DNA of 64,000 nt from Acidobacteriaceae bacterium (GCA_030041435.1 JASHNW010000058.1:1-64000); one strand, 5' to 3'; positions 36,185 through 46,302 are shown, counted from the stretch's first letter. Translations and numbers: made by a program. Notes: generated by a model from the letters alone, not told the origin.

Positions 36185-37786
36185 GTGTCTTTTCCGGCTG
36201 ATTCAGAACAACAGCTCATTAGCTCGATGTCGTCCCCAGGCGTTCTGGCGCGGAATGCTGTGGCGAACCTCGTGCAGCCGGGGATCGCCTGGATCGTTGT
36301 ATTAGCCCTTCCTCCCCTCCTCGTTCGGACGCTCGACAAGTCGAGTTATGCGACCTGGATGCTGCTTCTGCAGATCAGTGCGTATATTACGCTGCTGAAT
36401 GCCAGCGTGCAGACCGTAATTATGCATTTCGTGGCGCGTGCGAGGAGCCTGCGTGACGACGAGTATATGGCTCGCATGCTCAGTAGCTCGGGGCTGGTTC
36501 TGCTCGTTACTGCGGCGATAGCCGTCGTTTTTATCGGAATTACTTCCTCGTACCTGCCGGTCTTGTTTCGCAGCATTCCACCGGCGGTGGTTCGCGAGGC
36601 AAGTCTTGCCATTTTGCTGATCGGATGCTCACTGGCGGTGGGTCACCCTTTCTCCGTTCTTGCCGGTGTATTCGGCGGCTACCAAAGGAGCGAGATTCCG
36701 GCAGTCGCGTCCGCAATTGGGAGGTTCAGCGGCGCCATTGGTGTGGGCTGGGCTGCGTATCATCGTCAGGGTCTGATACCTATGGCCATCTGGACTGCCG
36801 CGGGTAATCTACTTCTCCCGGCAGCCTATGTGGCGTTTTGGCTAAGATGGGGTAAACAGAAACTGTTTCGCATTTCGCGAATAACCGGCGCCGCTGTGCG
36901 CGAGTTTCTGGCCTTCTGGTCCGGGCTGCTGGTTTCTCAATTCTGTGGACTCCTCATAAGCGGACTGGACCTCCCAATCGTCGCCGCATTTGATTTCCCC
37001 GCGGCTGCCTACTACGCGGTTGCGTCTACGCTCGCCAACATTTTGGTGGTGCCTCAGTCCGCGATCATGGCCGCGATTCTTCCGGTCATATCCAGTCTGA
37101 GCGCTCATGCGTCGCCGCAGCGCCTTGGATTGGCGCTTGTTAAGGTCACCCGGTACGGAACTGCAATTCTCATCCTTCTCTCCCTGCCTCTCCTTTTTGG
37201 GATGAGCATCTTTCTGCATTTGTGGGTGGGCTCTAACTATGAGGTTCACGCCCTGCCGTTTGGGATTGTACTGGTCCTCGCTGTCCTCCTGCGGGCGTCC
37301 ATGCGTCCTTATTCGCAGGCATGTCTGAGTGCAGGACAGCAACAACGGGCGTTGATTTCGCCGATCGTAGAGGCCGCCGTGAACGTAGGTCTCAGTCTAT
37401 GGCTTGTGCACCGAATCGGAGCCCTGGGGGTAGCGCTCGGCACGCTGATAGGAGCCGTTGTTGGGGTCGTCGTGCACCTGACGGTTAGCATGCATTTTAC
37501 CAGCGCCATTCGAGTAGACCGAGTCGTGTTGGTTTCAAAGGGTATGCTGCGACCGCTGCTCTGTGCAGTTCCCGCCGTTCTGTTTCTGGTGGCGGTGCAG
37601 AGAAGGAATCCGCCGGCGCTTGTCCATGCCATCGCTATCGTCCTTGGCGAAATAATGGCTGCGGTGGCCCTGCTGCTGGGGAATTTCGATTCGCAGGAAA
37701 GGGTTCGATTTTTCGAGTTGGCGCGCCAATTCCCGAAGGCGATTGCCGGCGGTTCTGCTTCGGCGATTCGGGACGGCGCGTCCTGA
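36185..37786 (+). CDS. Polysaccharide flippase-like membrane protein (MOP/Wzx type)
   Basis: A 533-residue polytopic protein with about 12-14 helices and MOP-superfamily appearance (NAVANLVQPGIAWIVVLALP near the start; SGLDLPIVAAFDFPAAAYYAVAS mid-protein). It probably flips the lipid-linked repeat unit to the periplasm. The open frame begins at 36017, but the extension is unlike a flippase. GTG 36185 has GAGG four bases upstream, while ATG 36227 starts closer to the domain but has no ribosome-binding site; the first is chosen with low certainty. It is not a duplicate of the MurJ-type gene at 17611. A 288-base gap separates it from wza. Confidence 0.8.
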   Translation: MSFPADSEQQLISSMSSPGVLARNAVANLVQPGIAWIVVLALPPLLVRTLDKSSYATWMLLLQISAYITLLNASVQTVIMHFVARARSLRDDEYMARMLSSSGLVLLVTAAIAVVFIGITSSYLPVLFRSIPPAVVREASLAILLIGCSLAVGHPFSVLAGVFGGYQRSEIPAVASAIGRFSGAIGVGWAAYHRQGLIPMAIWTAAGNLLLPAAYVAFWLRWGKQKLFRISRITGAAVREFLAFWSGLLVSQFCGLLISGLDLPIVAAFDFPAAAYYAVASTLANILVVPQSAIMAAILPVISSLSAHASPQRLGLALVKVTRYGTAILILLSLPLLFGMSIFLHLWVGSNYEVHALPFGIVLVLAVLLRASMRPYSQACLSAGQQQRALISPIVEAAVNVGLSLWLVHRIGALGVALGTLIGAVVGVVVHLTVSMHFTSAIRVDRVVLVSKGMLRPLLCAVPAVLFLVAVQRRNPPALVHAIAIVLGEIMAAVALLLGNFDSQERVRFFELARQFPKAIAGGSASAIRDGAS

Positions 37787-37981
37787 CCGGATGTCGTGCT
37801 GCAATTTCGTCTGTCGGTTGACGATCCTGGCCGCACCGCAAGGCAAAATGTGTCCATGCCGGAGATTGGCGCCGGTTTGCGAATTCAGCCGAATGCGCTT
37901 AATTCGCAGCGACTCGCTCGTCCCGGCTGCTGTTTTTGCAGGACAATCTGAGCCATTGGACAGTGCTCTACAAGATATTCT

Positions 37982-38893
37982 ATGAACGACCGGACTTTGA
38001 TTTGGCCAACTTTTTATATCGTGGGAGCGGTGAAGTGCGGCACTACGTCTCTCTGGGCGCATCTAAAGAAACATCCGCAGGTGTTCCTGCCGGAGTTGAA
38101 AGAGCCACACTATTTTCTCGGGCCCCAACCCCCTTTGCAGGATGGCGACGAAGTGGTACGGGATCACTGCGCCGGCAACCTGGAGCGGTATCAGTCCCTG
38201 TATCGGCCGGCTGACGGCTATCCGGCCATTGGAGACGCGAGCCCTTCCTATTTATGGGAAGAAACCTCTGCGCGCAGCATTTATGCAGCGTGCCCAAAAG
38301 CGAGAATTATCATCAGTCTGCGTGACCCTGTGATGCGAGCTCATTCTCGATACCTTATGAACGTGACAGAACTGGGCACAGAGTCTCTGCCGTTCCACGA
38401 GGCGCTGCTGAAGGACCGAGAGCGCGCGAGGAAAGGATGGTGGACCTCACGCCTCTATGTCGAGTGTGGCCTGTACTACGCTCAGGTGCGTCGCTACCTG
38501 GAGACGTTTGGGAGAGAACAGGTATTAGTCATTCTGTTCGACGAATTGGCAAAGAGTCCGGAGGCATTTTATCTCAAAGTCACTCGTCACATCGGGATCG
38601 GTCCCTTGCAGGCCGATGCAACGGACCTTTCGTTGGCGAGAAACCAGTATCGCAAAGCGCGGCTTCCTTCCGTTCAGGGGTTCGTCAGGAAAGTAACGAC
38701 TGAGAAACTGCGGCAGAAACTGGCGCCCGCTCCCCTGAGGCAGCTGCTGGATCCGTTGCGTTTCGAACGAAAGAAGCCTGAGATAGACGAAGAGTCCCGA
38801 CGCTACCTCCAGCAGATATTCGAACCGGACATCGCACAACTGGAGGACCTTCTGGGGCGGAAGCTGCCTGAATTGAGAAAATCCTGGATCTAG
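37982..38893 (+). CDS. PAPS-dependent carbohydrate sulfotransferase
   Basis: A 303-residue sulfotransferase of the heparan N-sulfotransferase-like family, which moves sulfate from PAPS to a sugar hydroxyl or amine. The 5'-phosphosulfate-binding loop GAVKCGTTSL is at residues 15-24, and the 3'-phosphate-binding region SLRDPVMRAHSRY at 112-124, with the conserved Arg and Ser. PELKEPHYF near 37-45 matches the substrate-side signature. The ATG lies only 67 bases before cysD, which with the CysN-CysC fusion should make its cofactor PAPS. Cytoplasmic location is predicted, as no signal peptide is seen, so sulfate would be added before flipping. The acceptor sugar is unknown. Confidence 0.9.
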   Translation: MNDRTLIWPTFYIVGAVKCGTTSLWAHLKKHPQVFLPELKEPHYFLGPQPPLQDGDEVVRDHCAGNLERYQSLYRPADGYPAIGDASPSYLWEETSARSIYAACPKARIIISLRDPVMRAHSRYLMNVTELGTESLPFHEALLKDRERARKGWWTSRLYVECGLYYAQVRRYLETFGREQVLVILFDELAKSPEAFYLKVTRHIGIGPLQADATDLSLARNQYRKARLPSVQGFVRKVTTEKLRQKLAPAPLRQLLDPLRFERKKPEIDEESRRYLQQIFEPDIAQLEDLLGRKLPELRKSWI

Positions 38894-38960
38894 ATCAGTG
38901 TCTGGATTTGTGATTAACGTGTTCGTCGTTTCGTCTAACTCTTCACTTAGGAAAGGTTGA

Positions 38961-39857
38961 ATGAGCGGATACCTGGCAAGCCTTGAAGCGGAGTCCATCG
39001 AAATAATCCGGGAAGCAGTTGCTCTGGCCCAGAAGCCTGTGATGATGTACTCCATCGGCAAAGACTCCTCAGTGATGCTGCATCTTGCACGCAAGGCGTT
39101 TTGGCCGGCGCCGCCGCCCTTCCCTTTGCTGCACATCGACACAACCTGGAAGTTCCGCGAGATGATTGCTTTCCGCAACCGGATTGCAGCGGAGTCCGGG
39201 ATGAAGCTGCTGGTGCATACAAATCATCAGAGGATTGCCGAAGGAGTCAACCCGTTCACCTACGACTCCGATCGATATACCACGATGATGAAAACCGAGG
39301 CGCTGAAGCAGGCGCTCGATGCCGGCGCCTTCGATCTTATACTTGGCGGGGCGAGGCGCGATGAGGAGAAATCCCGCGCCAAGGAGCGCATCTTCTCGTT
39401 TCGCTCCGCAGGTCACCGGTGGGACCCCAAGCTCCAGCGCCCGGAGCTTTGGAATATATATAACGCTCGCATTCAACCCGGAGAGTCGGTTCGCGTCTTT
39501 CCTCTTTCTAACTGGACCGAGGCGGATATCTGGCAGTACATAGCCGACGAGAATATACCGATCGTGCAGTTATATTACGCGGCTCCGCGACCTGTTGTGA
39601 GGCGCTCCGGACAATGGATTATGGTCGACGACGACAGATTTCCACTCAATCCGGGAGAAACCCCCGAAATACGTGTCGTCCGCTTCAGAACCCTCGGCTG
39701 CTATCCTCTGACAGCTGCCGTTGAGAGCACGGCAACGACGATTGCCGAGATCGTACAGGAGACGCAGGCGGCACGAACGTCCGAGCGCCAGGGGCGGCTG
39801 ATCGACCACGACCAGGCGGCGTCAATGGAGAAGAAAAAACAGGAAGGATATTTCTGA
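38961..39857 (+). CDS. cysD: Sulfate adenylyltransferase subunit 2 (ATP sulfurylase, CysD)
   Basis: A 298-residue PP-loop ATPase subunit that makes APS from ATP and sulfate with its GTPase partner CysN. The PP-loop [10 protein letters not shown] is at residues 31-40, and the catalytic region [20 protein letters not shown] (about 130-150) and [15 protein letters not shown] (about 175-190) are intact. AGGAAAGG precedes the ATG. The stop and the next gene's start share bases (TGATG), so the subunits are made together. No CysH, CysI or CysJ reductase lies nearby, so the APS/PAPS made here is more likely for sulfation than for cysteine synthesis. Confidence 0.95.
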   Translation: MSGYLASLEAESIEIIREAVALAQKPVMMYSIGKDSSVMLHLARKAFWPAPPPFPLLHIDTTWKFREMIAFRNRIAAESGMKLLVHTNHQRIAEGVNPFTYDSDRYTTMMKTEALKQALDAGAFDLILGGARRDEEKSRAKERIFSFRSAGHRWDPKLQRPELWNIYNARIQPGESVRVFPLSNWTEADIWQYIADENIPIVQLYYAAPRPVVRRSGQWIMVDDDRFPLNPGETPEIRVVRFRTLGCYPLTAAVESTATTIAEIVQETQAARTSERQGRLIDHDQAASMEKKKQEGYF

Positions 39858-41710
39858 TGAAGGATACGCTTCGGTTTATCACCTGCGGCAGTGTCGACGA
39901 TGGCAAGTCAACGCTGATCGGAAGATTGCTGTGGGAGTCGAAGCAGGTTTTCGAGGACCACCTGTCAGCCCTGCAGAAGGACTCTACACGGTATGGGACT
40001 CAGGGCGAGGCGATCGATCTGGCGCTGCTTGTCGACGGCCTGCAGGCGGAAAGAGAGCAGAGCATTACCATCGACGTTGCTTATCGCTTCTTCGCAACAC
40101 CGCAAAGACGTTTCGTAGTGGCTGACACGCCAGGGCATGAACAATATACGCGCAACATGGCGACTGGCGCGTCAACGTCCGAGCTGGCCGTGTTGGTTGT
40201 GAACGCAAGCAAGGGTCTTCAGACGCAAACTCATCGGCATGCCAGAATTGTGGCAATGCTTGGCATCCGTCATCTTGTGATGGCAGTGAACAAAATGGAT
40301 CTCGTTGGCTGGGACGAGGCGATGTTCGGGCAGATCGTAAGGGAGTTCCAGCCACTGGTGAGTGAACTCCGGTTCGAGTCTTTTCAACCCATTCCGGTTT
40401 CCGCGCTGAATGGCGATAACATTACCGACCGCAGCGCTGCCACTCCGTGGTATAGCGGGCCAACGCTTTTGGAGTGTCTGGAAAAGGTTGATGTCACCCC
40501 TCGAGCGGATAGTCTGAAGTTTCGCATGGCAGTGCAGTGGGTCAACAGGCCGACTCAGGACTTTCGCGGCTATTGCGGCCGCATCGCATCCGGAGAGGTG
40601 AAAGTGGGCGACCGGGTACGCGTCGTTCCAGGCGGTATGGAAACGAAAATTCGGTCGATCGTTGGGTGGCAGACTGAACTCCCTGCGGCCGCTGCCGGCG
40701 ACTCGATCACAGTGTGTCTCGAGAACGAGGTTGACATCACACGCGGCAGCGTGATCGCGGCTGCTTCCGATCCTGCGGAGCTGAGTGATCAGTTTGAGTC
40801 AAGAGTGCTTTGCCTCTCCGATCACCCGCTGGTCGCTGGCCGCTCCTACCTGATGAACCTCCACACCTGCCAGGCGGTTGCCACAATCACATCGATTAAG
40901 TATCAGATTGACGCAAAAACCGGCAATCACCTGGCTGCCCGTTCCCTCGGCATGAATGATATCGGCGTGGTAAACATATCGACTGATCGTCCCGTACCGT
41001 TTGAACCCTACGACCGGTGCAGGCGACTGGGCAGCTTCATCCTGGTTGACCGGCTCACAAATAACACAGTCGGCGCAGGCATGATCGATTTCTCTCTGCG
41101 CCGGGCAGCGAATATCCACTGGCAGGCGGTGGATGTGAATAAGTCAGCCCGCTCCAGACAGAAGCTTCAGAAGCCAGTGTGTCTCTGGTTTACAGGCCTT
41201 TCGGCGTCGGGTAAGTCCACTGTTGCCAATCTGCTGGAAAAGCGTCTGTTCACCGCGGGAAAGCACACCTATATGCTCGATGGCGACAACGTGCGCCATG
41301 GCCTGAACAGAGATCTCGGCTTTTCAGAAGCCGATCGGGTCGAGAATATTCGTCGCGTAACTGAAGTTGCCAGATTGTTGGTCGATGCGGGTTTGGTAGT
41401 TCTTGTATCCTTCATTAGCCCCTATCGGGCGGAGCGCGAACTCGCGCGGTCGCGCTTCGAGTTAGGCGAGTTCGTCGAGGTGTTCGTTGATACTCCGCTG
41501 GAGGTATGCGAACGGCGCGACCCCAAGGGACTATATGCCAAGGCCCGGCGCGGTGAACTGATAAACTTCACCGGTATCGACAGTGACTACGAGCCGCCTG
41601 TTTCGCCCGAAATCCGACTCGATACTGTAAATGAAAGCGTAGACAAGTGCGTAGATCGCATTCTCTATGCCCTGGAACACGGATTGGCGACCAATATCTC
41701 AGAGAAGTAG
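39857..41710 (+). CDS. cysNC: CysN-CysC fusion: sulfate adenylyltransferase GTPase subunit plus APS kinase
   Basis: A 617-residue bifunctional protein like NodQ. Residues 1-420 are an EF-Tu-like GTPase driving ATP sulfurylase: G1 GSVDDGKS at 11-18, ADTPGHEQY (G3) near 90 and NKMD (G4) near 147. Residues about 430-617 are APS kinase, which phosphorylates APS to PAPS: P-loop GLSASGKS at 447-454, [15 protein letters not shown] near 476 and the FISPYR active-site serine segment near 520. With CysD it turns sulfate into PAPS in two steps. The fusion and its place right after a sulfotransferase argue for a dedicated sulfation pathway. Confidence 0.95.
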   Translation: MKDTLRFITCGSVDDGKSTLIGRLLWESKQVFEDHLSALQKDSTRYGTQGEAIDLALLVDGLQAEREQSITIDVAYRFFATPQRRFVVADTPGHEQYTRNMATGASTSELAVLVVNASKGLQTQTHRHARIVAMLGIRHLVMAVNKMDLVGWDEAMFGQIVREFQPLVSELRFESFQPIPVSALNGDNITDRSAATPWYSGPTLLECLEKVDVTPRADSLKFRMAVQWVNRPTQDFRGYCGRIASGEVKVGDRVRVVPGGMETKIRSIVGWQTELPAAAAGDSITVCLENEVDITRGSVIAAASDPAELSDQFESRVLCLSDHPLVAGRSYLMNLHTCQAVATITSIKYQIDAKTGNHLAARSLGMNDIGVVNISTDRPVPFEPYDRCRRLGSFILVDRLTNNTVGAGMIDFSLRRAANIHWQAVDVNKSARSRQKLQKPVCLWFTGLSASGKSTVANLLEKRLFTAGKHTYMLDGDNVRHGLNRDLGFSEADRVENIRRVTEVARLLVDAGLVVLVSFISPYRAERELARSRFELGEFVEVFVDTPLEVCERRDPKGLYAKARRGELINFTGIDSDYEPPVSPEIRLDTVNESVDKCVDRILYALEHGLATNISEK

Positions 41711-41803
41711 ACTTGTCTTACATAGAACTTATATCTGCAAGTATTTGTCCCGCAGTCTCCAGTCGTCCGAGAGGCAATACGGGGCAGAGAACTCGAAAGC
41801 GCA

Positions 41804-42832
41804 ATGCAAAACTATATCGTGATCGTGAATTGGAACGGATGGGAGGATACAATCGAGTGCCTGGAGTCGGTCTTACGCCTGAGAGATGCCGAATTTCGGA
41901 TCGTTCTCTGCGATAACGGGTCCGAAGATGGATCTTTGGACCGGATCAGAGAGTGGGCAGCTGGCACTTTGGCCGCGGAGCCTGCGAATCCAACTCTGTC
42001 GTCGCTGATTTCCCCGCCGTTTCCGAAACCGGTCCCATATCGTGAAATCTCCCGCCAGGAGGCAGAACTCGATGCGCCGATGGGAGATGAGAAGCTCATT
42101 CTGATCCGGGTCGGTGCAGACCTGATGTACGCCGGGGGTAACAATGTGGGGTTGTGCTACGCGCTTCGCGATCCCGCTGCGCGCTATTTCTGGATTCTGA
42201 ATAACGATACAGTTGTCGAGCCGGCGGCGCTGGCGGCAATGGTCGATTTCATGAAAGTCAGCCCCGATGTGGGAATGTGCGGCTGCCTGAATCTGTCCTA
42301 TTACAACCCCAACGAGGTGCAGGCTCAGGGGGGCAGGCGTTACAACCGCTGGATGGGGCGCCCGATTTTGCAATCGTGCAGCCGCAGCGAGCTCAACGGC
42401 CGCACTGAGACGCTGGATTACGTCCTCGGATGTTCTATGCTGGTAACCCGCGAGTTCGTCGAGCAGATCGGATTGATCGACGAATCCTACTTCATCTATT
42501 TCGAAGAACTTGACTGGGCTGAGCGTGCCAAAGGGAAATTCACGCTTGGCTACGCCCCGAACAGCGTCATCTATCACAAAGAGGGAGCGTCCATCGGCAC
42601 GAATGCCAGCCGTGAGAAGCGCAGTCTTACCTCGGAGAAGTACCAGTCGCGCAACCGGGTGGTCTTCGCGAAGAGATACTGTCCCTGGACGCTGCCGACC
42701 GTGCTCATGACGGTATGCGCCACGGCTGTTCACCGCTTGTGCCTGGGAGACAGGGTGCGCGCAGCAGCGATTCTTGCTTGGGCGCTCAAGGGCATGGCAG
42801 CCGGACGAGTTGCGGACCTAGAATCGACATAA
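41804..42832 (+). CDS. Glycosyltransferase family 2
   Basis: A 342-residue GT2 enzyme. YIVIVNWNGWEDTIECLES starts the GT-A domain, CDNGSEDGS gives the nucleotide-binding loop, and WILNNDTVVEP near 131 is the metal-binding region of the rhamnosyltransferase subgroup. GCSMLVTREFVEQIGLIDESYFIYFEE follows in separate motif blocks, with the ED-type catalytic acid replaced by EELDW. Family length is typical. It sits 93 bases after the sulfate-activation genes. The acceptor and donor are not deducible; rhamnose or heptose are plausible. Confidence 0.85.
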   Translation: MQNYIVIVNWNGWEDTIECLESVLRLRDAEFRIVLCDNGSEDGSLDRIREWAAGTLAAEPANPTLSSLISPPFPKPVPYREISRQEAELDAPMGDEKLILIRVGADLMYAGGNNVGLCYALRDPAARYFWILNNDTVVEPAALAAMVDFMKVSPDVGMCGCLNLSYYNPNEVQAQGGRRYNRWMGRPILQSCSRSELNGRTETLDYVLGCSMLVTREFVEQIGLIDESYFIYFEELDWAERAKGKFTLGYAPNSVIYHKEGASIGTNASREKRSLTSEKYQSRNRVVFAKRYCPWTLPTVLMTVCATAVHRLCLGDRVRAAAILAWALKGMAAGRVADLEST

Positions 42833-43050
42833 CCCCGTGGTTATGCACCGTGTACGGGAGTGTTGGCGCCGCCAGGAGATGTGCAGGAAGGTTTTTTCGA
42901 CCTTTTCCCATGGTTCGCTGATGCAGCGTTTCCCGAAAAGGCCAATGCCTTACAAGATACGGCCGCTATCTCCTCATGGTGGGGGCGCATCGCGCTCTGA
43001 AGCTGCAGACAGCCAACTTATTACTTGGATATAGCTGAAAGATACCCGAT

Positions 43051-44085
43051 ATGAAGATTCGCTCGCGAGCGCCGTTGCGTCTCGGTTTGGCTGGTGGCGG
43101 AACCGACGTATCCCCCTACTGCGACGAATTCGGCGGGGCCATTCTGAACGCCACCATCGGCCATTACGCCTACGCCTCGATCGAACCGCTCGAGAGCGGC
43201 GGGGTGGAATTCGCCTCTTCGGATCAGCAGCAAACGGTGCGCTACGCCGAGGCAGACCGATTCGCGCCCGACGGCAGCCTCGATCTGCTGAAGCATGTTC
43301 ACAACTATGCCGTGGAGCATTTCGCCGAAGGCAAACCTCTGAGCCTGCGTATGACCACGCGTGTGGACGTGCCTTCCGGTTCGGGGCTGGGCGGATCTTC
43401 GACTCTGGTGGTGGCCGTCCTGAAGGCATATGCGGAGTGGCTCAGTTATCCCGTCGACGACTATGAGCTGGCAAACGCGGCGTATGTTGTGGAGCGCGAA
43501 CATGCGGGGCTGAAAGGCGGACGCCAGGATCAATATGCCGCCGCCTTCGGTGGATTCAACTTCATGGAATTCGGCCGCGATGGGCGCGTGCTCGTGAATC
43601 CGCTGCGCATCGCGCCTGGCGTCGTCTCGGAGTTGGAGGCCTCGCTCCTGCTCTTCTACACGGGCGCTTCGAGAGCATCCGCGGCCATCATCGAAGAGCA
43701 GGCCCGCAATGTGGAAACCGGGAATTCGCAGGCGGTGGAGGCTATGCACCAGATCAAGCAGGAAGCCCTGCGCATGAAGGAATCCCTCCTGCGCGGCGAC
43801 TTCGGACAGTTGCACGAGGTTCTGCGCGCAAGCTGGGATGCCAAGCGTCGCATGGCCAGCGGCATCGTCAATGACCGTATTGAAACGCTCTACAACCGCG
43901 CCCTGGAGGCTGGAGCATACTGCGCCCGGATTTCCGGCGCCGGCGGCGGCGGGTTCATGATGTTTCTCACCGATCCCATGCGCCAACTGCGCGTAGCGGA
44001 GTCGCTGCGCAGCAGCGAGAATTTGGGCATCGTCTACGGGTGCCACTTTACGCACACCGGGGCGCAGGCATGGAGGGTTCGATGA
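43051..44085 (+). CDS. hddA: D-glycero-alpha-D-manno-heptose-7-phosphate kinase (GHMP family)
   Basis: A 344-residue GHMP kinase that phosphorylates D-glycero-D-manno-heptose 7-phosphate at C1 in the GDP-heptose pathway. The N-terminus RSRAPLRLGLAGGGTDV is the HddA hallmark, the ATP loop VPSGSGLGGSST is at residues 107-118, and the third GHMP motif CARISGAGGGGFMMF is near 295. The stop overlaps the gmhA start (ATGA). Together with GmhA and HddC it marks GDP-D,D-heptose synthesis rather than the ADP-heptose branch used for lipopolysaccharide cores. Confidence 0.93.
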   Translation: MKIRSRAPLRLGLAGGGTDVSPYCDEFGGAILNATIGHYAYASIEPLESGGVEFASSDQQQTVRYAEADRFAPDGSLDLLKHVHNYAVEHFAEGKPLSLRMTTRVDVPSGSGLGGSSTLVVAVLKAYAEWLSYPVDDYELANAAYVVEREHAGLKGGRQDQYAAAFGGFNFMEFGRDGRVLVNPLRIAPGVVSELEASLLLFYTGASRASAAIIEEQARNVETGNSQAVEAMHQIKQEALRMKESLLRGDFGQLHEVLRASWDAKRRMASGIVNDRIETLYNRALEAGAYCARISGAGGGGFMMFLTDPMRQLRVAESLRSSENLGIVYGCHFTHTGAQAWRVR

Positions 44086-44678
44086 AGGAATTCGTTCGCC
44101 GGCAGATACAGAATTCGGTGGATACTCTGAGTCTCGTCCTCTCTGACGACGCTATTCACGCCTGTCTGGCCGCCGAAGCGGAGCGCATCGCCTCAGCCCT
44201 GCGGAATGGGCGAAAACTGATGATCGCCGGAAACGGCGGAAGCGCAGCGGACGCCCAGCACCTCGCGGCGGAGTTTGTCAGCCGGCTTACCATCGACCGC
44301 CCCGCGCTCCACGCCGTCGCGCTCACTACCGATACCTCGATCCTTACCGCGGTGGCCAACGACTACGGCTACGACCGCGTTTTCATGCGCCAGATCGAAG
44401 CCATCGGACAGCCGGGCGACATCTTCCTCGGCATTTCCACTTCGGGGAACTCGCCCAACATCCTGTGTGCGCTTCAGCAGTGCCGGAATATGCGCATCCG
44501 CGCTCTCGGCCTGACTGGCGGCGCCGGCGGCAAAATGACAGATCTCTGCGATGCCCTGCTCGTCGTGCCGTCCCGGATCACGCAGAATATCCAGGAAGCG
44601 CACTTGATGTTGGAGCATATCCTTTGTGGTCTGGTAGAGCGTCATTACTTCGGAAAAGAGCGCTTTCCCGAAGGTTAG
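44082..44678 (+). CDS. gmhA: Sedoheptulose-7-phosphate isomerase
   Basis: A 198-residue SIS-fold isomerase that converts sedoheptulose 7-phosphate to D-glycero-D-manno-heptose 7-phosphate, the first heptose step. The sugar-phosphate loop GNGGSAADAQH is at residues 50-60 and GISTSGNSPN is near 118; the C-terminal HLMLEHILC helix carries the catalytic His/Glu region. ATG 44082 with GGAGGG upstream overlaps hddA and is chosen over the longer frame starting at 44040. It precedes the nucleotidyltransferase by 25 bases. Confidence 0.94.
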   Translation: MKEFVRRQIQNSVDTLSLVLSDDAIHACLAAEAERIASALRNGRKLMIAGNGGSAADAQHLAAEFVSRLTIDRPALHAVALTTDTSILTAVANDYGYDRVFMRQIEAIGQPGDIFLGISTSGNSPNILCALQQCRNMRIRALGLTGGAGGKMTDLCDALLVVPSRITQNIQEAHLMLEHILCGLVERHYFGKERFPEG

Positions 44679-44703
44679 AGAGTCACCGAGAGAGGTTCCG
44701 GTT

Positions 44704-45426
44704 TTGGAAGCAATCGTTCTGGCGGGAGGCCTGGGCACCAGGCTTCGCTCGAGACTCAGCGGCGTCCCCAAGCCTATGGCGCCGGTGGGCGGCCGGCCGT
44801 TCCTGGAAATTCTCCTCGACCGGCTTGTCGAAGCTGGCTTTCGCCGGACGCTGCTGTCCGTCGGCTATCTGGGTAACGTAATTGCCGATCACTTCGGCAG
44901 CAGCTGGCGCGGTATGGGGCTCGATTATGTCGTGGAAGACAGCCCTCTCGGAACCGGCGGAGCCATCCGCCGGGTGCTGCCGCTCGTCGAAGAAACATCG
45001 GCATTCGTTCTCAACGGAGATACCTGGCTCGACGCGGATTATCGCGCGATGGACGATCTGCATCGATCGTCGCCGGTGGATCTGACCCTCGCGCTCAGTC
45101 GCGTCCCAGATATGGCGCGTTATGGGGGGATAGAGCTGAATGGAGACAGGGTCGCCGGCTTCATCGAAAAAGGCCGCACGGGAGCGGGCTGGATCAACGC
45201 GGGCGTCTACATCATGTCACGGGATTTTCCCTGGCCGGCGAATCTCGCGGAGAAGTTCTCCTTTGAGACCGACGTTCTCTTTCCCCTGCTGCCGGCGCTC
45301 AGGCACGCGGTCTTCCTGAGTCATGGTTACTTTCTCGATATCGGCGTCCCCGAAGACCTCGATCGGGCGCAGACGGAGCTGGGGAACCTGAAGCGCGCCC
45401 CGTCTGCTGAAGCCGGAAGCCACTGA
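44704..45426 (+). CDS. hddC: D-glycero-alpha-D-manno-heptose 1-phosphate guanylyltransferase-like nucleotidyltransferase
   Basis: A 240-residue nucleotidyltransferase that probably makes GDP-D-glycero-alpha-D-manno-heptose. LAGGLGTRL at residues 6-14 is the nucleotide loop, with VPKPMAPV at 21-28 and a metal-binding LNGDTW near 100. TTG is the start codon, with GAGAGAGG upstream. Position after hddA and gmhA makes the HddC assignment likely, though the family alone would also allow other hexose-1-phosphate transferases. The expected 1,7-bisphosphate phosphatase (GmhB) is not needed in this route if HddA gives a 1,7-bisphosphate that is then dephosphorylated elsewhere; no such phosphatase was recognised in the window. 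Confidence 0.85.
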   Translation: MEAIVLAGGLGTRLRSRLSGVPKPMAPVGGRPFLEILLDRLVEAGFRRTLLSVGYLGNVIADHFGSSWRGMGLDYVVEDSPLGTGGAIRRVLPLVEETSAFVLNGDTWLDADYRAMDDLHRSSPVDLTLALSRVPDMARYGGIELNGDRVAGFIEKGRTGAGWINAGVYIMSRDFPWPANLAEKFSFETDVLFPLLPALRHAVFLSHGYFLDIGVPEDLDRAQTELGNLKRAPSAEAGSH

Positions 45427-45534
45427 CATGGCGGCCACAATGAATATCATCTTTGCAGCCGGTCGTCTGCTTGCCTCGCGCGCGCGGCATGCCGTTCAAA
45501 TATTTGGCTGTTCGGCAACTAACAGGAGAGAACT

Positions 45535-46224
45535 GTGATCCTGGCATCCATGAAGAGAAGCCTTGCTCCCCTGAAGGGCCGGGTCAGAACTGAAACCCGG
45601 AGGCTGGTGCCATTTGTTCGTCGCCCCATGCGCTTTCCCACTTATGCGCCTGCAGTCCGCGAGCGCGTCGAAGCTCTTTCCGACGACATACGTTATGCCA
45701 TGCTTGCTCTTGCAATTCAGCGTCTCGAAGCGGAAGGAATCGAGGGCGCATTCGCAGAGCTTGGTGTCTACAGAGGAGTCACGAGCAGGTTCATTCATTT
45801 GCAGGCGCCGGACCGTCGACTGTATTTATTCGATACGTTTCAGGGCTTTCCCGAGGCGGATCTCGGATCTGTCAGGGATTACCGTTTCAAAGACACGTCG
45901 CAGGATGAAGTGGCTCAACGCATCGGCGATACAAAGAACGTAATTTTCCGCGCCGGATATTTCCCTGTGACTGCCACCGGCCTGGAACAGGAGCGCTTCG
46001 CGCTCGTGATGCTTGATTTCGATCTGTATCAGCCGGCTCTGGAAGCCTTCCGGTTCTTTTATCCGCGCCTGGTCTCGGGCGGCTATTTCTTTATGCACGA
46101 CTTCAACAGCCCGGAATCGGATCATGCGATCTCCCGGGCTGCGTCCGAATTCCTGAGCGACAAGCCTGAATTCCTGATCGAGATGCCCGATGAGTGGGGA
46201 TCGGCAGTGTTTCGCAAGGCCTGA
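45535..46224 (+). CDS. TylF/MycF-family O-methyltransferase
   Basis: A 229-residue SAM-dependent methyltransferase of the TylF (macrocin O-methyltransferase) family, which methylates hydroxyls of deoxysugars. The SAM-binding FAELGVYRGVTS is near residue 69; LFDTFQGFPEAD near 98 and MLDFDLYQP near 158 are typical, the acidic residues binding metal. GTG 45535 follows AACAGGAG. Unlike the two earlier methyltransferases it sits next to the heptose genes, so methylation of a heptose or deoxyhexose of the repeat unit is possible but inferred. Confidence 0.87.
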   Translation: MILASMKRSLAPLKGRVRTETRRLVPFVRRPMRFPTYAPAVRERVEALSDDIRYAMLALAIQRLEAEGIEGAFAELGVYRGVTSRFIHLQAPDRRLYLFDTFQGFPEADLGSVRDYRFKDTSQDEVAQRIGDTKNVIFRAGYFPVTATGLEQERFALVMLDFDLYQPALEAFRFFYPRLVSGGYFFMHDFNSPESDHAISRAASEFLSDKPEFLIEMPDEWGSAVFRKA

Positions 46225-46302
46225 GAATAGTCAGAGCGCGCTCGGCATCGATCGGTTCCGAATACACCGGATGCGCAGGGATTGCGCCACGAGGAAATCG
46301 GA

